DNA of 54,951 nucleotides from NCBI GenBank assembly GCA_035604595.1, contig DATNIE010000027.1, forward strand, positions 1-54,951. Reading direction: 5' to 3'. The notes below the pieces were generated by a model. It was not told the origin of the DNA, made no database searches, and was given only the letters and a program-made list of their open reading frames with translations. How positions within the stretch are numbered: the first letter of the stretch is position 1; the number at the start of each line of letters is the position of its first letter. The DNA comes from CAIKZZ01 sp035604595 (GTDB lineage Bacteria; Pseudomonadota; Gammaproteobacteria; Steroidobacterales; Steroidobacteraceae). This document shows, in pieces, positions 26,465-38,623 of the stretch. The position numbers and the translations under genes were made by a program.

Positions 26465-28066
26465 ATGATTGAGTCCGATGTCACCGCTGCGATCGAGCGG
26501 CGTCGCACCTTTGCGATCATCTCGCACCCCGACGCCGGCAAGACGACGCTCACCGAGAAGCTGCTGCTGTTCGGCGGGGCGATCCAGATGGCGGGCACCG
26601 TCAAGGGCCGCAAGGCGGCGCGGCACGCGACCTCCGACTGGATGCGCCTCGAGCAGCAGCGTGGGATCTCGGTGACCTCCTCCGTCATGCAGTTCCCGTT
26701 TCGGGGCCGGGTCGTGAACCTGCTCGATACGCCGGGCCACGAGGATTTCTCGGAGGACACCTACCGGACGCTGACTGCGGTCGACTCGGCGCTGATGGTC
26801 ATCGACTGTGCCAAGGGCGTGGAGGAGCGCACGATCAAGCTGATGGAGGTCTGTCGGCTGCGCGCCACGCCGATCATGACCTTCGTCAACAAGCTCGACC
26901 GCGACGGGCGCGAGCCCGTCGAGCTGCTGGACGAGATAGAGCGCGTGCTGGGACTTGCGTGCGCGCCGATGACCTGGCCGATCGGCATGGGCCGCGAGCT
27001 GCGCGGCATCTATCACCTGCGCGAGGACCGGATTTACGTCTACACCGCGGGCGATAAGGGTCGCGCCGGCACCAACCTCGTGATTAGCGGGCTCGGCTCG
27101 GACGCCGCGGGCGAGCTGCTCGGCGACGGGCGGGAGGCGCTGCGCAATGAGATCGAGCTGGTCCGCGGCGCGACGGCCCCGTTCGACCTAGAGGCCTACC
27201 GCGCCGCCCGCCAGACGCCGGTGTTCTTCGGCTCGGCGGTCAACAACTTCGGCGTCGAGGAGCTGCTCGCCTCGTTCGTCGAGCACGCCCCGGGGCCCCG
27301 GGCGCGCGCGACGACCACGCGGGAGGTGGCCGCGACCGAACCCGCGTTCTCGGGCTTCGTCTTCAAGATCCAGGCAAACATGGACCCGGCGCACCGCGAC
27401 CGGATCGCCTTCCTGAGGATCTGCTCCGGCCGCTACCAGCGCGGCATGCGCCTGCACCACGTGCGGCTCGGCAAGGAGGTGCGGGTCGCGGACGCGCTGA
27501 CGTTCATGGCGGCCGACCGCCAGCAGACGGAGGAGGCCTACGCTGGCGACATCATCGGCCTTCACAACCACGGCACGATCAACATCGGTGACACCTTCAG
27601 CGAGGGCGAGACGCTCAATTTCACAGGGATACCGAACTTCGCGCCCGAGCTGTTCCGCCGCGCCGTCCTCAAGGATCCGCTGAAGGCCAAGGCGCTGCAG
27701 AAGGGCCTTGCGCAGCTGTGCGAGGAGGGCGCGACGCAGCTGTTCCGGCCGCTCAAGAACAACGATTCGATACTCGGTGCCGTCGGGCCGCTGCAGTTCG
27801 AGGTCGTGGCGTTCCGGCTGGCGGACGAGTACGGCGTGCAGTGCGCGTTCGAAGTGATCGCCGTCGCGGCCGCCCGGTGGATTGAGTGCACCGACCCGAA
27901 GACGCTCGCCGAGTTCCGCGAGCGGGCGTTGGAGAACCTGGCGCTCGACCACGACGGCGAGCTCGTCTACCTCGCTCCCTCGCGGGTCAATCTCGAGCTG
28001 ACACTGGAGCGCTGGCCTGCGATCTCCTTCCGCGCGACGCGCGAGCACCTCCCCGCCGCCGCCTGA
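26465..28066 (+). CDS. prfC: Peptide chain release factor 3
   Basis: Translational GTPase that removes RF1/RF2 after termination, 533 residues (E. coli 529). G1 is SHPDAGKTT, switch regions are in GRKAARHATSDWMRLEQQRG, G3 is DTPGHEDFSED and G4 is NKLDRDGR. Domain II and III landmarks are GFVFKIQANMDPAHRDRIAF and ILGAVGPLQFEVVAFRL. ATG 26465 is the conserved start (MIESDVTAAIERRRTF). It follows rimI after 41 bases. Confidence 0.97.
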   Translation: MIESDVTAAIERRRTFAIISHPDAGKTTLTEKLLLFGGAIQMAGTVKGRKAARHATSDWMRLEQQRGISVTSSVMQFPFRGRVVNLLDTPGHEDFSEDTYRTLTAVDSALMVIDCAKGVEERTIKLMEVCRLRATPIMTFVNKLDRDGREPVELLDEIERVLGLACAPMTWPIGMGRELRGIYHLREDRIYVYTAGDKGRAGTNLVISGLGSDAAGELLGDGREALRNEIELVRGATAPFDLEAYRAARQTPVFFGSAVNNFGVEELLASFVEHAPGPRARATTTREVAATEPAFSGFVFKIQANMDPAHRDRIAFLRICSGRYQRGMRLHHVRLGKEVRVADALTFMAADRQQTEEAYAGDIIGLHNHGTINIGDTFSEGETLNFTGIPNFAPELFRRAVLKDPLKAKALQKGLAQLCEEGATQLFRPLKNNDSILGAVGPLQFEVVAFRLADEYGVQCAFEVIAVAAARWIECTDPKTLAEFRERALENLALDHDGELVYLAPSRVNLELTLERWPAISFRATREHLPAAA

Positions 28067-28172
28067 GTGACGAGCGCCGCGCCGATCTTCACCGCTCGTC
28101 CGATGCTGCGCTGCACGAGCGCTGCCGGACCGCGAGGGCGAGCGGCGCGACGGCTTGTCTTGCCACCCGGCG

Positions 28173-28184
28173 ATGATCGATCAT
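28173..28184. promoter_or_regulatory. 12-base perfect palindrome upstream of the phaB-type gene
   Basis: ATGATCGATCAT is a perfect palindrome 38 bases before the ATG of the reductase gene, in the 156-base space after prfC. It could be an operator, but a single short palindrome may arise by chance and no paired site was found. Confidence 0.25.
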
Positions 28185-28222
28185 GACCGCGCACGCGAGC
28201 GGACCACGAAGGGAGTCAGGCG

Positions 28223-28963
28223 ATGCCTAAGCGAATTGCCTACGTCACGGGCGGCATGGGCGGCATCGGCAGTGCCATCACCACGCGCCTGTGTCAGAGC
28301 GGCCTCACGGTTGTCGCCGGATGCGGCCCGCACTCGGCGCGCAAGGACCGGTGGCTCGCCGAGATGCGCGGTCGCGGGTTCGATGTGCATGCCTCCGAGG
28401 GGAACGTGGCCGACTGGGAGTCCACCCGTGCCGCCTTCGAGAAGGTGCGCGCCGAAGTGGGGCCGGTCGACGTGCTGGTCAACAACGCCGGCATCACGCG
28501 CGACGGGACGTTTCGCAAGATGCCGATCCAGGACTGGACCATGGTCATTGAAACGAACCTCAACAGCCTGTTCAACGTGACGAAGCAGGTCATCGAAGGG
28601 ATGCTGGACCGCGGCTGGGGCCGGATCATCAACATCTCCTCGGTCAACGGCCAGAAGGGCCAGTTCGGCCAGGTGAACTATTCGACCGCCAAGGCGGGCA
28701 TCCACGGATTCACGATGGCCCTCGCGCAGGAAGTCGCCAGCAAGGGCGTGACGGTCAACACCGTGTCGCCCGGGTACATCGGCACCGACATGGTCCGCGC
28801 GATGAAGCCCGACGCGCTCGAGCGGATCGTCGCGACGATTCCGATCAAGCGGCTCGGTACGCCGGAGGAGATCGGCTCGATCGTCGCCTGGCTCGCGGGC
28901 GAGGACTCCGCCTTCGCGACCGGGGCCGACTTCTCGCTGAACGGCGGCCTGCACATGGGTTGA
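28223..28963 (+). CDS. phaB: Acetoacetyl-CoA reductase (PhaB type)
   Basis: NADPH-dependent short-chain dehydrogenase, 246 residues, probably reducing acetoacetyl-CoA to (R)-3-hydroxybutyryl-CoA for polyhydroxybutyrate. The cofactor motif is VTGGMGGIGSAI; NNAGITRDGTF and the catalytic Ser/Tyr/Lys (INISSVNGQKGQFGQ and VNYSTAKAG) are intact. NTVSPGYIGTDMV and the C-terminal FSLNGGLHMG are typical of PhaB. The ATG has a strong ribosome site (AGGGAG). No phaA or phaC is in the window, so it stands alone here. The gene ends 7 bases from the convergent mtfA stop. Confidence 0.88.
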   Translation: MPKRIAYVTGGMGGIGSAITTRLCQSGLTVVAGCGPHSARKDRWLAEMRGRGFDVHASEGNVADWESTRAAFEKVRAEVGPVDVLVNNAGITRDGTFRKMPIQDWTMVIETNLNSLFNVTKQVIEGMLDRGWGRIINISSVNGQKGQFGQVNYSTAKAGIHGFTMALAQEVASKGVTVNTVSPGYIGTDMVRAMKPDALERIVATIPIKRLGTPEEIGSIVAWLAGEDSAFATGADFSLNGGLHMG

Positions 28964-28970
28964 GCGTGGC

Positions 28971-29774
28971 TCACCACGCGGCAGGGTCGAGCCGGTAGAA
29001 GCGGGCGAGCTCGGCGTACAGCTCCGGATGCTCGCGCGCGAGCTCGCGCGGCAGCTCGAAGAACGTCTCGGAGGCGACTGCAAAGAACTCGGCCTCGTCC
29101 TCGAGCGCGTAAGGATCGAGCAGCGTCGCCTCCCCGGCCGCGGACCTGGCCGCGAGCTGCTGGTAGGCGCGGTTCATCACCAACGCCCACCGATCGTAGT
29201 CCTCGGGCGCTGCGAGCAGCGGCGCGCCGTTCGGCGCGCCTGCCTCCTGGTCGAGGTAGTGGGCGAACTCGTGGATGACGACGTTGTAGCCCTCACCCGC
29301 ATCCTCGACGTCGCGCCACGACAGGACGATGCGCGAAGTGTCCCAGGACTGGCCGCTCAGCGTACGTCGCCCGTGGGTCACGATGCCGTCGGCCTCGACA
29401 TCCTCGGTGACGACGAACTCGTCCGGGTACACCAGAATCGAGCGCAGCTCGTCGAACACGTGCTCGCTGCGGTTGAGGACCAGCAGGCAGGCCTGCGCGG
29501 CGATGCCGGTCCGGATCGCATCCGTGACCGCCAGTCCGCCGCAGCCGATGAACTCCCGCTCGGCGAGGAATATCTGCACGCGCGCCGCGAGCAGCGGCCG
29601 AAGTTCCGCCGGAAGGCGCTGCCAGGCGCGGGTCCGTTCCAGCAATCGCCCGACCGCTGCCGGCAGCGGCGCTCCTGCGAGCCGCGTGCGGCGCCGGCGG
29701 CGCAGCAGCGGCCTCGCGACGATCGCAGCGATGATCGCCGCTGCGAGCGCGCACGCGAGCGCGAGCGCGATCAC
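28971..29774 (-). CDS. mtfA: MtfA-type zinc peptidase (M90)
   Basis: 267 residues with a hydrophobic N-terminal segment (~1-20) and the zinc motif HEFAH at 168-172 in NVVIHEFAHYLDQEAG, plus a downstream Glu-rich third-ligand region EFFAVASETFFELP. In E. coli MtfA interacts with the repressor Mlc and has aminopeptidase activity; here the N-terminal segment suggests membrane association. Its ATG overlaps the tgpA stop by 4 bases, making it the last gene of the pepA-holC-valS-moxR-DUF58-tgpA operon. Confidence 0.9.
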   Translation of the reverse strand: MIALALACALAAAIIAAIVARPLLRRRRRTRLAGAPLPAAVGRLLERTRAWQRLPAELRPLLAARVQIFLAEREFIGCGGLAVTDAIRTGIAAQACLLVLNRSEHVFDELRSILVYPDEFVVTEDVEADGIVTHGRRTLSGQSWDTSRIVLSWRDVEDAGEGYNVVIHEFAHYLDQEAGAPNGAPLLAAPEDYDRWALVMNRAYQQLAARSAAGEATLLDPYALEDEAEFFAVASETFFELPRELAREHPELYAELARFYRLDPAAW

Positions 29775-31771
29775 GTCCCCAGCGGCCGGAGCAGGCGGGA
29801 AAAGCTGCGGGCGAGCTCGAGAAAGCGCGTGCGCTCGGCGGCGGTCGCGCCCGGCAGGTAGCGCGCCACGACGTAGGCATCGACGAGCCGGCTGACGGGC
29901 GCGGCGAGCAGCGGGTCCCAGCGGGCGACCCGTCGCCCGAAGTCGACCGGGCCCTCGGCGGCCTCACGTGGCAAGCCCGCGCGCGCGAGCCGCGCGCACA
30001 CCGTTGTCCACGCCGCCTCGAGCGCATCGCGCCGGCGCGGCCGCAGTTCCCAGGCGAGCCAGGCGGCGAGCGCGACCGAGGCGAGCATGACCCCGGCCGC
30101 GAGCGCGATCGCAAGGCCCTGCCAGCCCTGCGCATCGAGGCCGAGCGCCGCGAGCAGGCCTGCCTGGCGGCGCGGATCGAAGCTGACGATGTTGTCGTCC
30201 CAGACCGTGCGCGCGGCGTCCCACGCCGAGCGGATATTCCTCAGCCACGCGAAGTCGGCGTACAGCCGGCCGGGTACTTCCTCGCCGGCGAGCTCGCGGG
30301 TCAGCTCCCCGCGCCGGACGCGCTCGGGGGCGACGGCGGCGGTCGGATCGACGCGGGTCCACCCCGAGCCCGTCAGCCACACCTCGTTCCACGCGTGCGC
30401 GCTCGACTGCCGCACCAGCAGGTAGTCGCCGTAGTAGTTGAGCTCGCCGCCCTGGTAGCCGATCACCACGCGCGCCGGGACGCCGCCCGCGCGCATCAGT
30501 ACCGCGAAGGCCGACGCGTAGTGCTCGCAGAACCCTTCGCGGGTGCGGAACAGGAAATCGTCGACGGGGTCGGCGCCGAGCGGTGCGGGCTCGAGCGTAT
30601 AGCTGAACGGCTGCTGTCGGAACGTGCCGAGGACGCGGGCGATGAACGCGCGGTCGCTGCCGGCCGCAGCCCTCAGTCCGGCGGCGAACGCCCGGGCGCG
30701 CGGCGCGTGGCCCGGCGGCAGTGCGAGATCGCGGACCGTGAGGTCGCGTGGGAGCGATGAGGGCATGACGGCGGCGGCCGGATAGGAGCGCAGGGAATAC
30801 GTGAGCCGGTTCGTGACCGGCCGCCGCTCGAGTATCCGGCGGTCGACGTAGACGAGCTGCGTGCCCCGGCCGCGTGCGGCGATCGCCTCCGGCCAGTCGA
30901 CGACCGTGTCGAGTCCGGGGAGCCACTCGCGTTCGGTTGGCTCGAGCGCGATCCGATACGTGTAGGGGGCGCCGGCCGGCACCACGTCGGGCTGGCTCGC
31001 GTCCGCGAACGAGGTCGCGCGACGCCAGCGCCGGCCGTCGAAGTCCTCGAGCACCAGCATCCGCCAATAGCGCAGCTCCGGTGCCGGCATGGCCCCCTGG
31101 AACCACACGCGAAACGCCGGTTCGTCAGACTGGCTGAGCCCGGCGATGTCCCCGGGGCTCATCTGGTCGTCGATGCCAGTCGAATGCCGGGACGGGGGCG
31201 CAGGCACCGCCCAGAACCGGCCCTCGATCCGCGGCACGAACAGGAACAGCACGATCGCGAGCGGCACCCCGAACCCGAGCATCCGCGCCGCGAGCCGGAA
31301 CGGCCGGACCGGGGTGTTGGCCTCGACGGGCCGGTGGACGCGCGCGAGCGCGGCCGTCAGCAGCCAGGCGACGAGCAGCGCATAGGCAAGCCGAACGAAG
31401 GACTGCTCGTAGAGGAGTGCCGCGAGGCAGAGGAAATAGCCGATGAACACCAGCACCGCATGGTCGCGGGGAGCGCGCGTCTCGGTGAGCTTGAGGCCCG
31501 CCATGACCGCAAGCAGCGCAGTCCCGGCGTCAAGCCCGTTCAGCGTCCGGTAGCCCGCGTACACGGCGAGCGCTGCCATGACCGCGGCCGTGGCGGGCAG
31601 GCTCCGGGGCGGCAGCGCCCAGCCACGCTGCTCGGCGGCGAGGCGCCAGACGATCGCGCCGATGACCGTCGCGCTGACCCAGGCTGGAAGGTGTGTCACG
31701 TGCGGCAGCAGCGCGAGCGCCAGCGCGCCGCAGGTGGCGAGCAGTCGCGCGAATCCCGCTGCGAGCTTCAT
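29771..31771 (-). CDS. tgpA: TgpA-type membrane transglutaminase (DUF3488)
   Basis: 666 residues. Several transmembrane helices occupy residues ~1-180, followed by a periplasmic transglutaminase-like domain with catalytic Cys415 (EGFCEHYAS), His459 (SSAHAWNEVW) and Asp475 (RVDPTAAV). One more hydrophobic segment is near ~560 and a cytoplasmic DUF4129-like tail ends the protein. TgpA is essential in Pseudomonas aeruginosa. The true start is ATG 31771; upstream in-frame sequence is a shadow of the DUF58 gene. It overlaps DUF58 and mtfA by 4 bases each. Confidence 0.93.
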   Translation of the reverse strand: MKLAAGFARLLATCGALALALLPHVTHLPAWVSATVIGAIVWRLAAEQRGWALPPRSLPATAAVMAALAVYAGYRTLNGLDAGTALLAVMAGLKLTETRAPRDHAVLVFIGYFLCLAALLYEQSFVRLAYALLVAWLLTAALARVHRPVEANTPVRPFRLAARMLGFGVPLAIVLFLFVPRIEGRFWAVPAPPSRHSTGIDDQMSPGDIAGLSQSDEPAFRVWFQGAMPAPELRYWRMLVLEDFDGRRWRRATSFADASQPDVVPAGAPYTYRIALEPTEREWLPGLDTVVDWPEAIAARGRGTQLVYVDRRILERRPVTNRLTYSLRSYPAAAVMPSSLPRDLTVRDLALPPGHAPRARAFAAGLRAAAGSDRAFIARVLGTFRQQPFSYTLEPAPLGADPVDDFLFRTREGFCEHYASAFAVLMRAGGVPARVVIGYQGGELNYYGDYLLVRQSSAHAWNEVWLTGSGWTRVDPTAAVAPERVRRGELTRELAGEEVPGRLYADFAWLRNIRSAWDAARTVWDDNIVSFDPRRQAGLLAALGLDAQGWQGLAIALAAGVMLASVALAAWLAWELRPRRRDALEAAWTTVCARLARAGLPREAAEGPVDFGRRVARWDPLLAAPVSRLVDAYVVARYLPGATAAERTRFLELARSFSRLLRPLGT

Positions 31772-32769
31772 GACGCGTCTGCCGGGAGCCGGAACGTCGC
31801 CAGCTGCGCGAGACAGCGATTGCGGTGCGTCAGTCCCGCGCCCGGCGGCACCTCGGCCTGTTCGAGGCGTAGGCCGTAGCGATCGCCGCGTTCCTCGGCG
31901 TCGACCACCCAGCGTGCCAGGCGCTCGAGGCGCGCCTCGAGGTCCGCTCCCGGGGCGTCGGCGAGATCGAAGATGACCGGCGTGTGGGCGGCGCCCACGA
32001 ACTCCTTGACGACGAGTTCGCCGCCGCGCGCCCACGCCTTCCACGCGATGCGCCGCGGCGGGTCCCCGGTGCGAAAGCCGCGCAGGCCCTCGAAGTCCTC
32101 CTCGCCGCGTGCCCGCCCGTCGCGCGCCGCGCCCGCTTCGGTCGCCGGCGGTGGCCCCTGCCGGTCGCGGGGCGCAGGCCGCGGGTACACGAGGCAGTCG
32201 AGCTCCGGGTGCGTCCAGGTCCAGGCGACAAACAGCCCGAGCGGGAAGGTCGACTCGATCCGCAGGCGGCTGAGGTGCACCCGGCCACGCCGCACGGTTG
32301 GCACCTGCACGCGCGCGGTCGCCGCATCCCCGCCCGGCACGCTCACCGCCGCCGCACGGCGGTCCTCCGCGCGCAGCACCAGATCCTCCCGCGAGTAGGG
32401 CGCCGACAGCGCGAAGGCGAATTCCGCCGCTTCGCCCGCGTACGGGGCGCGCGTCCCCGCCGGCGCGATCGTGAGCCCGGCGAGGTTCCGATGGCACTGG
32501 TGCATGGCGACCCAGCCGCCGGAGGCGAGCAGGAACGTGAACGCGAGTGCCAGGTTGTTGCCGTAGTTGAGCCCTGCGATCAGCATCGCGAACAGCATCG
32601 CCCCGTACCCAAACCCGAGGTAGGTCGGCAGGATGTAGACGCGGCCGCGTGTAATCGTGACCGCGCCCTGGTCGGGCCCGTGCCGGCGGCGCGCCCAGGC
32701 CACGAAGCGCTCGCCGGCCGCGCGCTTCAGTGCCGACCAGCGTCCCGCCGCGACTGCTGGCACGGACAT
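31768..32769 (-). CDS. DUF58 domain protein
   Basis: 333 residues from ATG 32769. Two adjacent hydrophobic helices (VYILPTYLGFGYGAMLFAML, then GNNLALAFTFLLASGGWVAM) precede a domain with the DUF58 signature region DFEGLRGFRTGDPPRRIAWK. Such proteins are encoded between MoxR ATPases and transglutaminases, as here, and probably act with them at the membrane; the biochemical role is unknown. The stop overlaps the tgpA start (ATGA) and the gene begins 7 bases after moxR. Confidence 0.9.
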   Translation of the reverse strand: MSVPAVAAGRWSALKRAAGERFVAWARRRHGPDQGAVTITRGRVYILPTYLGFGYGAMLFAMLIAGLNYGNNLALAFTFLLASGGWVAMHQCHRNLAGLTIAPAGTRAPYAGEAAEFAFALSAPYSREDLVLRAEDRRAAAVSVPGGDAATARVQVPTVRRGRVHLSRLRIESTFPLGLFVAWTWTHPELDCLVYPRPAPRDRQGPPPATEAGAARDGRARGEEDFEGLRGFRTGDPPRRIAWKAWARGGELVVKEFVGAAHTPVIFDLADAPGADLEARLERLARWVVDAEERGDRYGLRLEQAEVPPGAGLTHRNRCLAQLATFRLPADAS

Positions 32770-32776
32770 CGCTCGC

Positions 32777-33708
32777 TCAGGGCACGGCCACTGCGCTGAG
32801 GAGCAGCTGATCGAGGTCCGCGGCCGCGCCGCCATCGACCGCCGCGCGCAGCTGCAGCCGGTGCCCGGCCACCGCCCGGGCGACCGCCTGCACGTCCTCG
32901 GGGAGCACGCCGGTCCGGCCATGCAGCAGCGCCCACGCCTGCGCGGCCCGCAGCAGCGCAATGGCGGCGCGCGGCGACAGCCCCGCCTCGAAGTGACCGG
33001 ACTCGCGGCTGTGGTGCACGAGCGCCTGGACGTAGTCGAGCAGCGGCTCGGCGACGTGGACGTCCGCGACGTGGCGCTGCAGTTCGCCGAGCACGGCGAC
33101 CGGCAGGATCGGCTTGAGCTCGGCGAGCATCGCGCGCCGGTCCCGGCCGCGCAGCAGCTCGCGTTCGAGGCCGGCGCTGGGGTAGCCGAGGCCGATGCGC
33201 ATCAGGAATCGGTCGAGCTGCGATTCGGGCAGCGGGTAGGTGCCCAGCTGATAGCTCGGATTCTGGGTCGCGACGACGAAGAACGGATCGGGCAGCGGAT
33301 GCGTGTGCCCATCGATCGTGACCTGGCGCTCCTCCATCGCCTCGAGCAGCGCGCTCTGGGCCTTCGGGGTCGCGCGGTTGATCTCGTCGGCCAGCAGCAG
33401 CTGGGCGAACACCGGCCCGCGGTGGAACTCGAAGTGGCCGCGGTCGCGGTCATAGACCGACACGCCGATCACGTCGGCGGGCAGCAGGTCGCTCGTGAAC
33501 TGCACGCGCTGATAGCTAAGACCCAGCACCCGCGCCAGCGATTGCGCGAGCGTCGTCTTGCCGACGCCAGGCAGGTCCTCGATCAGCAGGTGGCCGCGTG
33601 CCAGCAGGCAGGCGAGCGCGAGGCGAATCTGGCGGTCCTTGCCCAGCACGATACCGTTGATCGCGGCGATGACCGGGTCGAGCGCGCGGCGCGCGTCGGC
33701 GGCGTGGC

Positions 33709-33712
<4 letters not shown>
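32777..33712 (-). CDS. MoxR family AAA+ ATPase
   Basis: 311 residues. Walker A is EDLPGVGKTTLAQSLAR, Walker B LLLADEINRATPKAQSALLE and sensor 1 VVATQNPSYQLGTYPLPESQ. MoxR ATPases are chaperone-like and act with neighbouring DUF58, VWA and transglutaminase proteins. No VWA-domain gene is present in this cluster. ATG 33712 overlaps the valS stop by 4 bases. Upstream in-frame sequence is a shadow of valS. Confidence 0.93.
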
Positions 33713-36492
<2,780 letters not shown>

Positions 36493-36498
36493 GCGCGC

Positions 36499-36942
36499 TC
36501 AGCCCGCCACCTTGTGCGTCTCGGGCGTATGGCCGCGCTCGCGGTAGACGGCGAAACGACGCCGGCCGGCGTCGCGGCGCCCGGGCTCGCGGTCCACGAA
36601 CTCGGCGACCCGTGCATAGCCGGCGTAGAAGTCCGGCACATCGGGCGAGAGGTTGACGAGCAGGTCAGCCGCGACCGGCGCGAGACAGCCGACCCAGACG
36701 GGTGTTCCGGGCGCCGGGGCGGCGATGCGCTGCGCGTCGCGGGCGAGTCCGTGCGGCACGAAGCTCCGGTCCGCGAAGGTCCACAACAGCGTGTCGAAGC
36801 TCTCGGCCTCCGCGGGCGAGGCTAAGCTCGCGCACACGGTGAGGTTCTGCAGGAAGGCCTTTTCAATGACGCGGCAGGCGTACACCAGCCGCGCCCGGTC
36901 CTCCGTCCCCTCGAGCACGTAGAAGTCGATCCGCGGTGGCAT
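36499..36942 (-). CDS. holC: DNA polymerase III chi subunit
   Basis: 147 residues. Chi connects the clamp loader to single-strand binding protein. The HolC pattern is visible: RIDFYVLEGTEDRARLVYAC at the start, the aromatic-rich LLWTFADRSFVPHGLA, PVWVGCLAPVAADLLVNLS and VAEFVDREPGRRDAGRRRF. The ATG shares one base with the pepA stop (TGATG). Upstream in-frame sequence is a pepA shadow. Confidence 0.92.
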   Translation of the reverse strand: MPPRIDFYVLEGTEDRARLVYACRVIEKAFLQNLTVCASLASPAEAESFDTLLWTFADRSFVPHGLARDAQRIAAPAPGTPVWVGCLAPVAADLLVNLSPDVPDFYAGYARVAEFVDREPGRRDAGRRRFAVYRERGHTPETHKVAG

Positions 36943-38441
36943 CAGGTCCGGGACAGCAAGTAGTCGACGAGCAGCGGCACCGGCCGACCGGTGCTGCCCT
37001 TGTTGGCACCGGACAGGTACGCGGTCCCGGCGATGTCGAGGTGGGCCCACTTGAGGCCAGCGACGAACTTCCACAGGAAGCAGGCTGCGGTGATCGCGCC
37101 TCCCTCGCGGCCGGCGACGTTGGCGAAGTCCGCGAAGTTGCTCTTCAGCTGCTCCTGGTACTCCTCGGCGAGCGGCATCTGCCAGCACGGGTCCGCCGCG
37201 CGCCGTCCCGCGGCGAGCAGCCCCGCCGCCAGCGTCTCGTCATTGCTCATCAGTCCGCTCATGTGCGGGCCGAGAGCGACGACGCACGCTCCGGTCAAGG
37301 TCGCGACGTCAATCACGACTGCCGGCCTGAAGCGCCGCGTGTAAGTCAGCGCATCGCACAGGATCAGCCGGCCTTCGGCGTCGGTGTTCAGGATCTCGAC
37401 CGTCTGGCCCGACATCGAGGTCACGACGTCGCCGGGCTTGGTTGCATGGCCGCTCGGCATGTTCTCGCAGGCCGGAACCACGGCCACGGCATTGATGGGC
37501 GCGCCGAGCACGGCGAGCGCCTTGAGCGTGCCGAGCACGGAGGCGGCACCGGTCATGTCGAACTTCATCTCGTCCATGCCGGGCGGGTCCTTCAGCGAAA
37601 TGCCGCCGGAGTCGAAGGTAACGCCCTTGCCGACCAGCGCGACCGGTGCCGCGCCCCGCGTGCCACCGCGATACTCGACGACGATCAGGCGCGGCGGCTC
37701 GTGCGTGCCGCGGGTGACCGACAGGAACGAGCCCATCCCGAGGCGCCGGAGCTCGGGTTCCGCGAGCACGCGCGTGCGCAGCGTACGATGCTCGCGCGCC
37801 AGGCGGCGCGCGACCGTTGCGAGATAGCTCGGGGTGCACACGTTGGCCGGGAGATTCGCGAGGTCGCGGGTCAGGGCGCTGCCCGCGGCGATCGCCGCGC
37901 CGTGCGCGAGGCCGCGCCTCGTCGCCGCGAGGACGGCGCGGTCTGCGGCGACGACGCGGACCACGGCCAGCCGCGGCCGCGCAGGTTTGCGTCCCGACTT
38001 GAGGTCGGGAATCCTGTAGCGGGCCTGGCTGACCGCCTCGACCACGAACCGCGCACGGTAGTAAGGGTCGACCTCGGGCACCGGCTCGGCGGCGAGAAAC
38101 ACGCGCGCATCGCGGGCGCCACACTTGAGCAGGGCCTGCGCGGCCGCGAGCGCCGCCCGCCGGTACGCGCGGCGGTTCCACGATTTGCGGGGCCCGAGGC
38201 CGACGAGCAGCACGCGCGCCGCCGGGCCCGGCCCGAGGTCCGGAACCAGCAGGGTCTCGCCGCCGCGGCCGGCGAAATCACCGCCCCGCACGATGCGCGT
38301 GAGCCTCCCGCCGAGCGCCCGGTCGAGAGCCTTGGCGTGGGGCTCGAGCTCGCCCCGCTCGTGCACCCCGACGACCGCGCAATCCGTGCGTGCACGGCGG
38401 GCGATGCGTCCCTCGGCCACAAATTCCATGCCTATCTCCAT
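36942..38441 (-). CDS. pepA: Leucyl aminopeptidase (M17)
   Basis: Dizinc aminopeptidase, 499 residues; in E. coli it also binds DNA in cer recombination. The metal/catalytic region is VGKGVTFDSGGISLKDPPGM, DEMKFDMTGAASV and VEILNTDAEGRLILCDALTY. ENMPSGHATKPGDVV and WAHLDIAGTAYLSGANKGST complete the family pattern. ATG 38429 (MEFVAEGR) is an alternative start four codons in, resembling the E. coli MEF start. It heads the seven-gene operon and is divergent from lptF. Confidence 0.97.
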   Translation of the reverse strand: MEIGMEFVAEGRIARRARTDCAVVGVHERGELEPHAKALDRALGGRLTRIVRGGDFAGRGGETLLVPDLGPGPAARVLLVGLGPRKSWNRRAYRRAALAAAQALLKCGARDARVFLAAEPVPEVDPYYRARFVVEAVSQARYRIPDLKSGRKPARPRLAVVRVVAADRAVLAATRRGLAHGAAIAAGSALTRDLANLPANVCTPSYLATVARRLAREHRTLRTRVLAEPELRRLGMGSFLSVTRGTHEPPRLIVVEYRGGTRGAAPVALVGKGVTFDSGGISLKDPPGMDEMKFDMTGAASVLGTLKALAVLGAPINAVAVVPACENMPSGHATKPGDVVTSMSGQTVEILNTDAEGRLILCDALTYTRRFRPAVVIDVATLTGACVVALGPHMSGLMSNDETLAAGLLAAGRRAADPCWQMPLAEEYQEQLKSNFADFANVAGREGGAITAACFLWKFVAGLKWAHLDIAGTAYLSGANKGSTGRPVPLLVDYLLSRT

Positions 38442-38623
38442 TACGCGTGATTGTGCAGCAACCGGGGCGGGTCGGCCGCCTGCCCTTCTAAGCGCGCGGC
38501 TTTGGGTTTAAGTTACGGGCGTGGCTGCACGTTGCGGCCGCCGCTCGCGTCCATGGCGGGAGTGTACTTCATGGGCTCGCCGCCGCGGGTGCAGACGCGC
38601 CGGCGTGCCCCGTTGGAGGCTGG

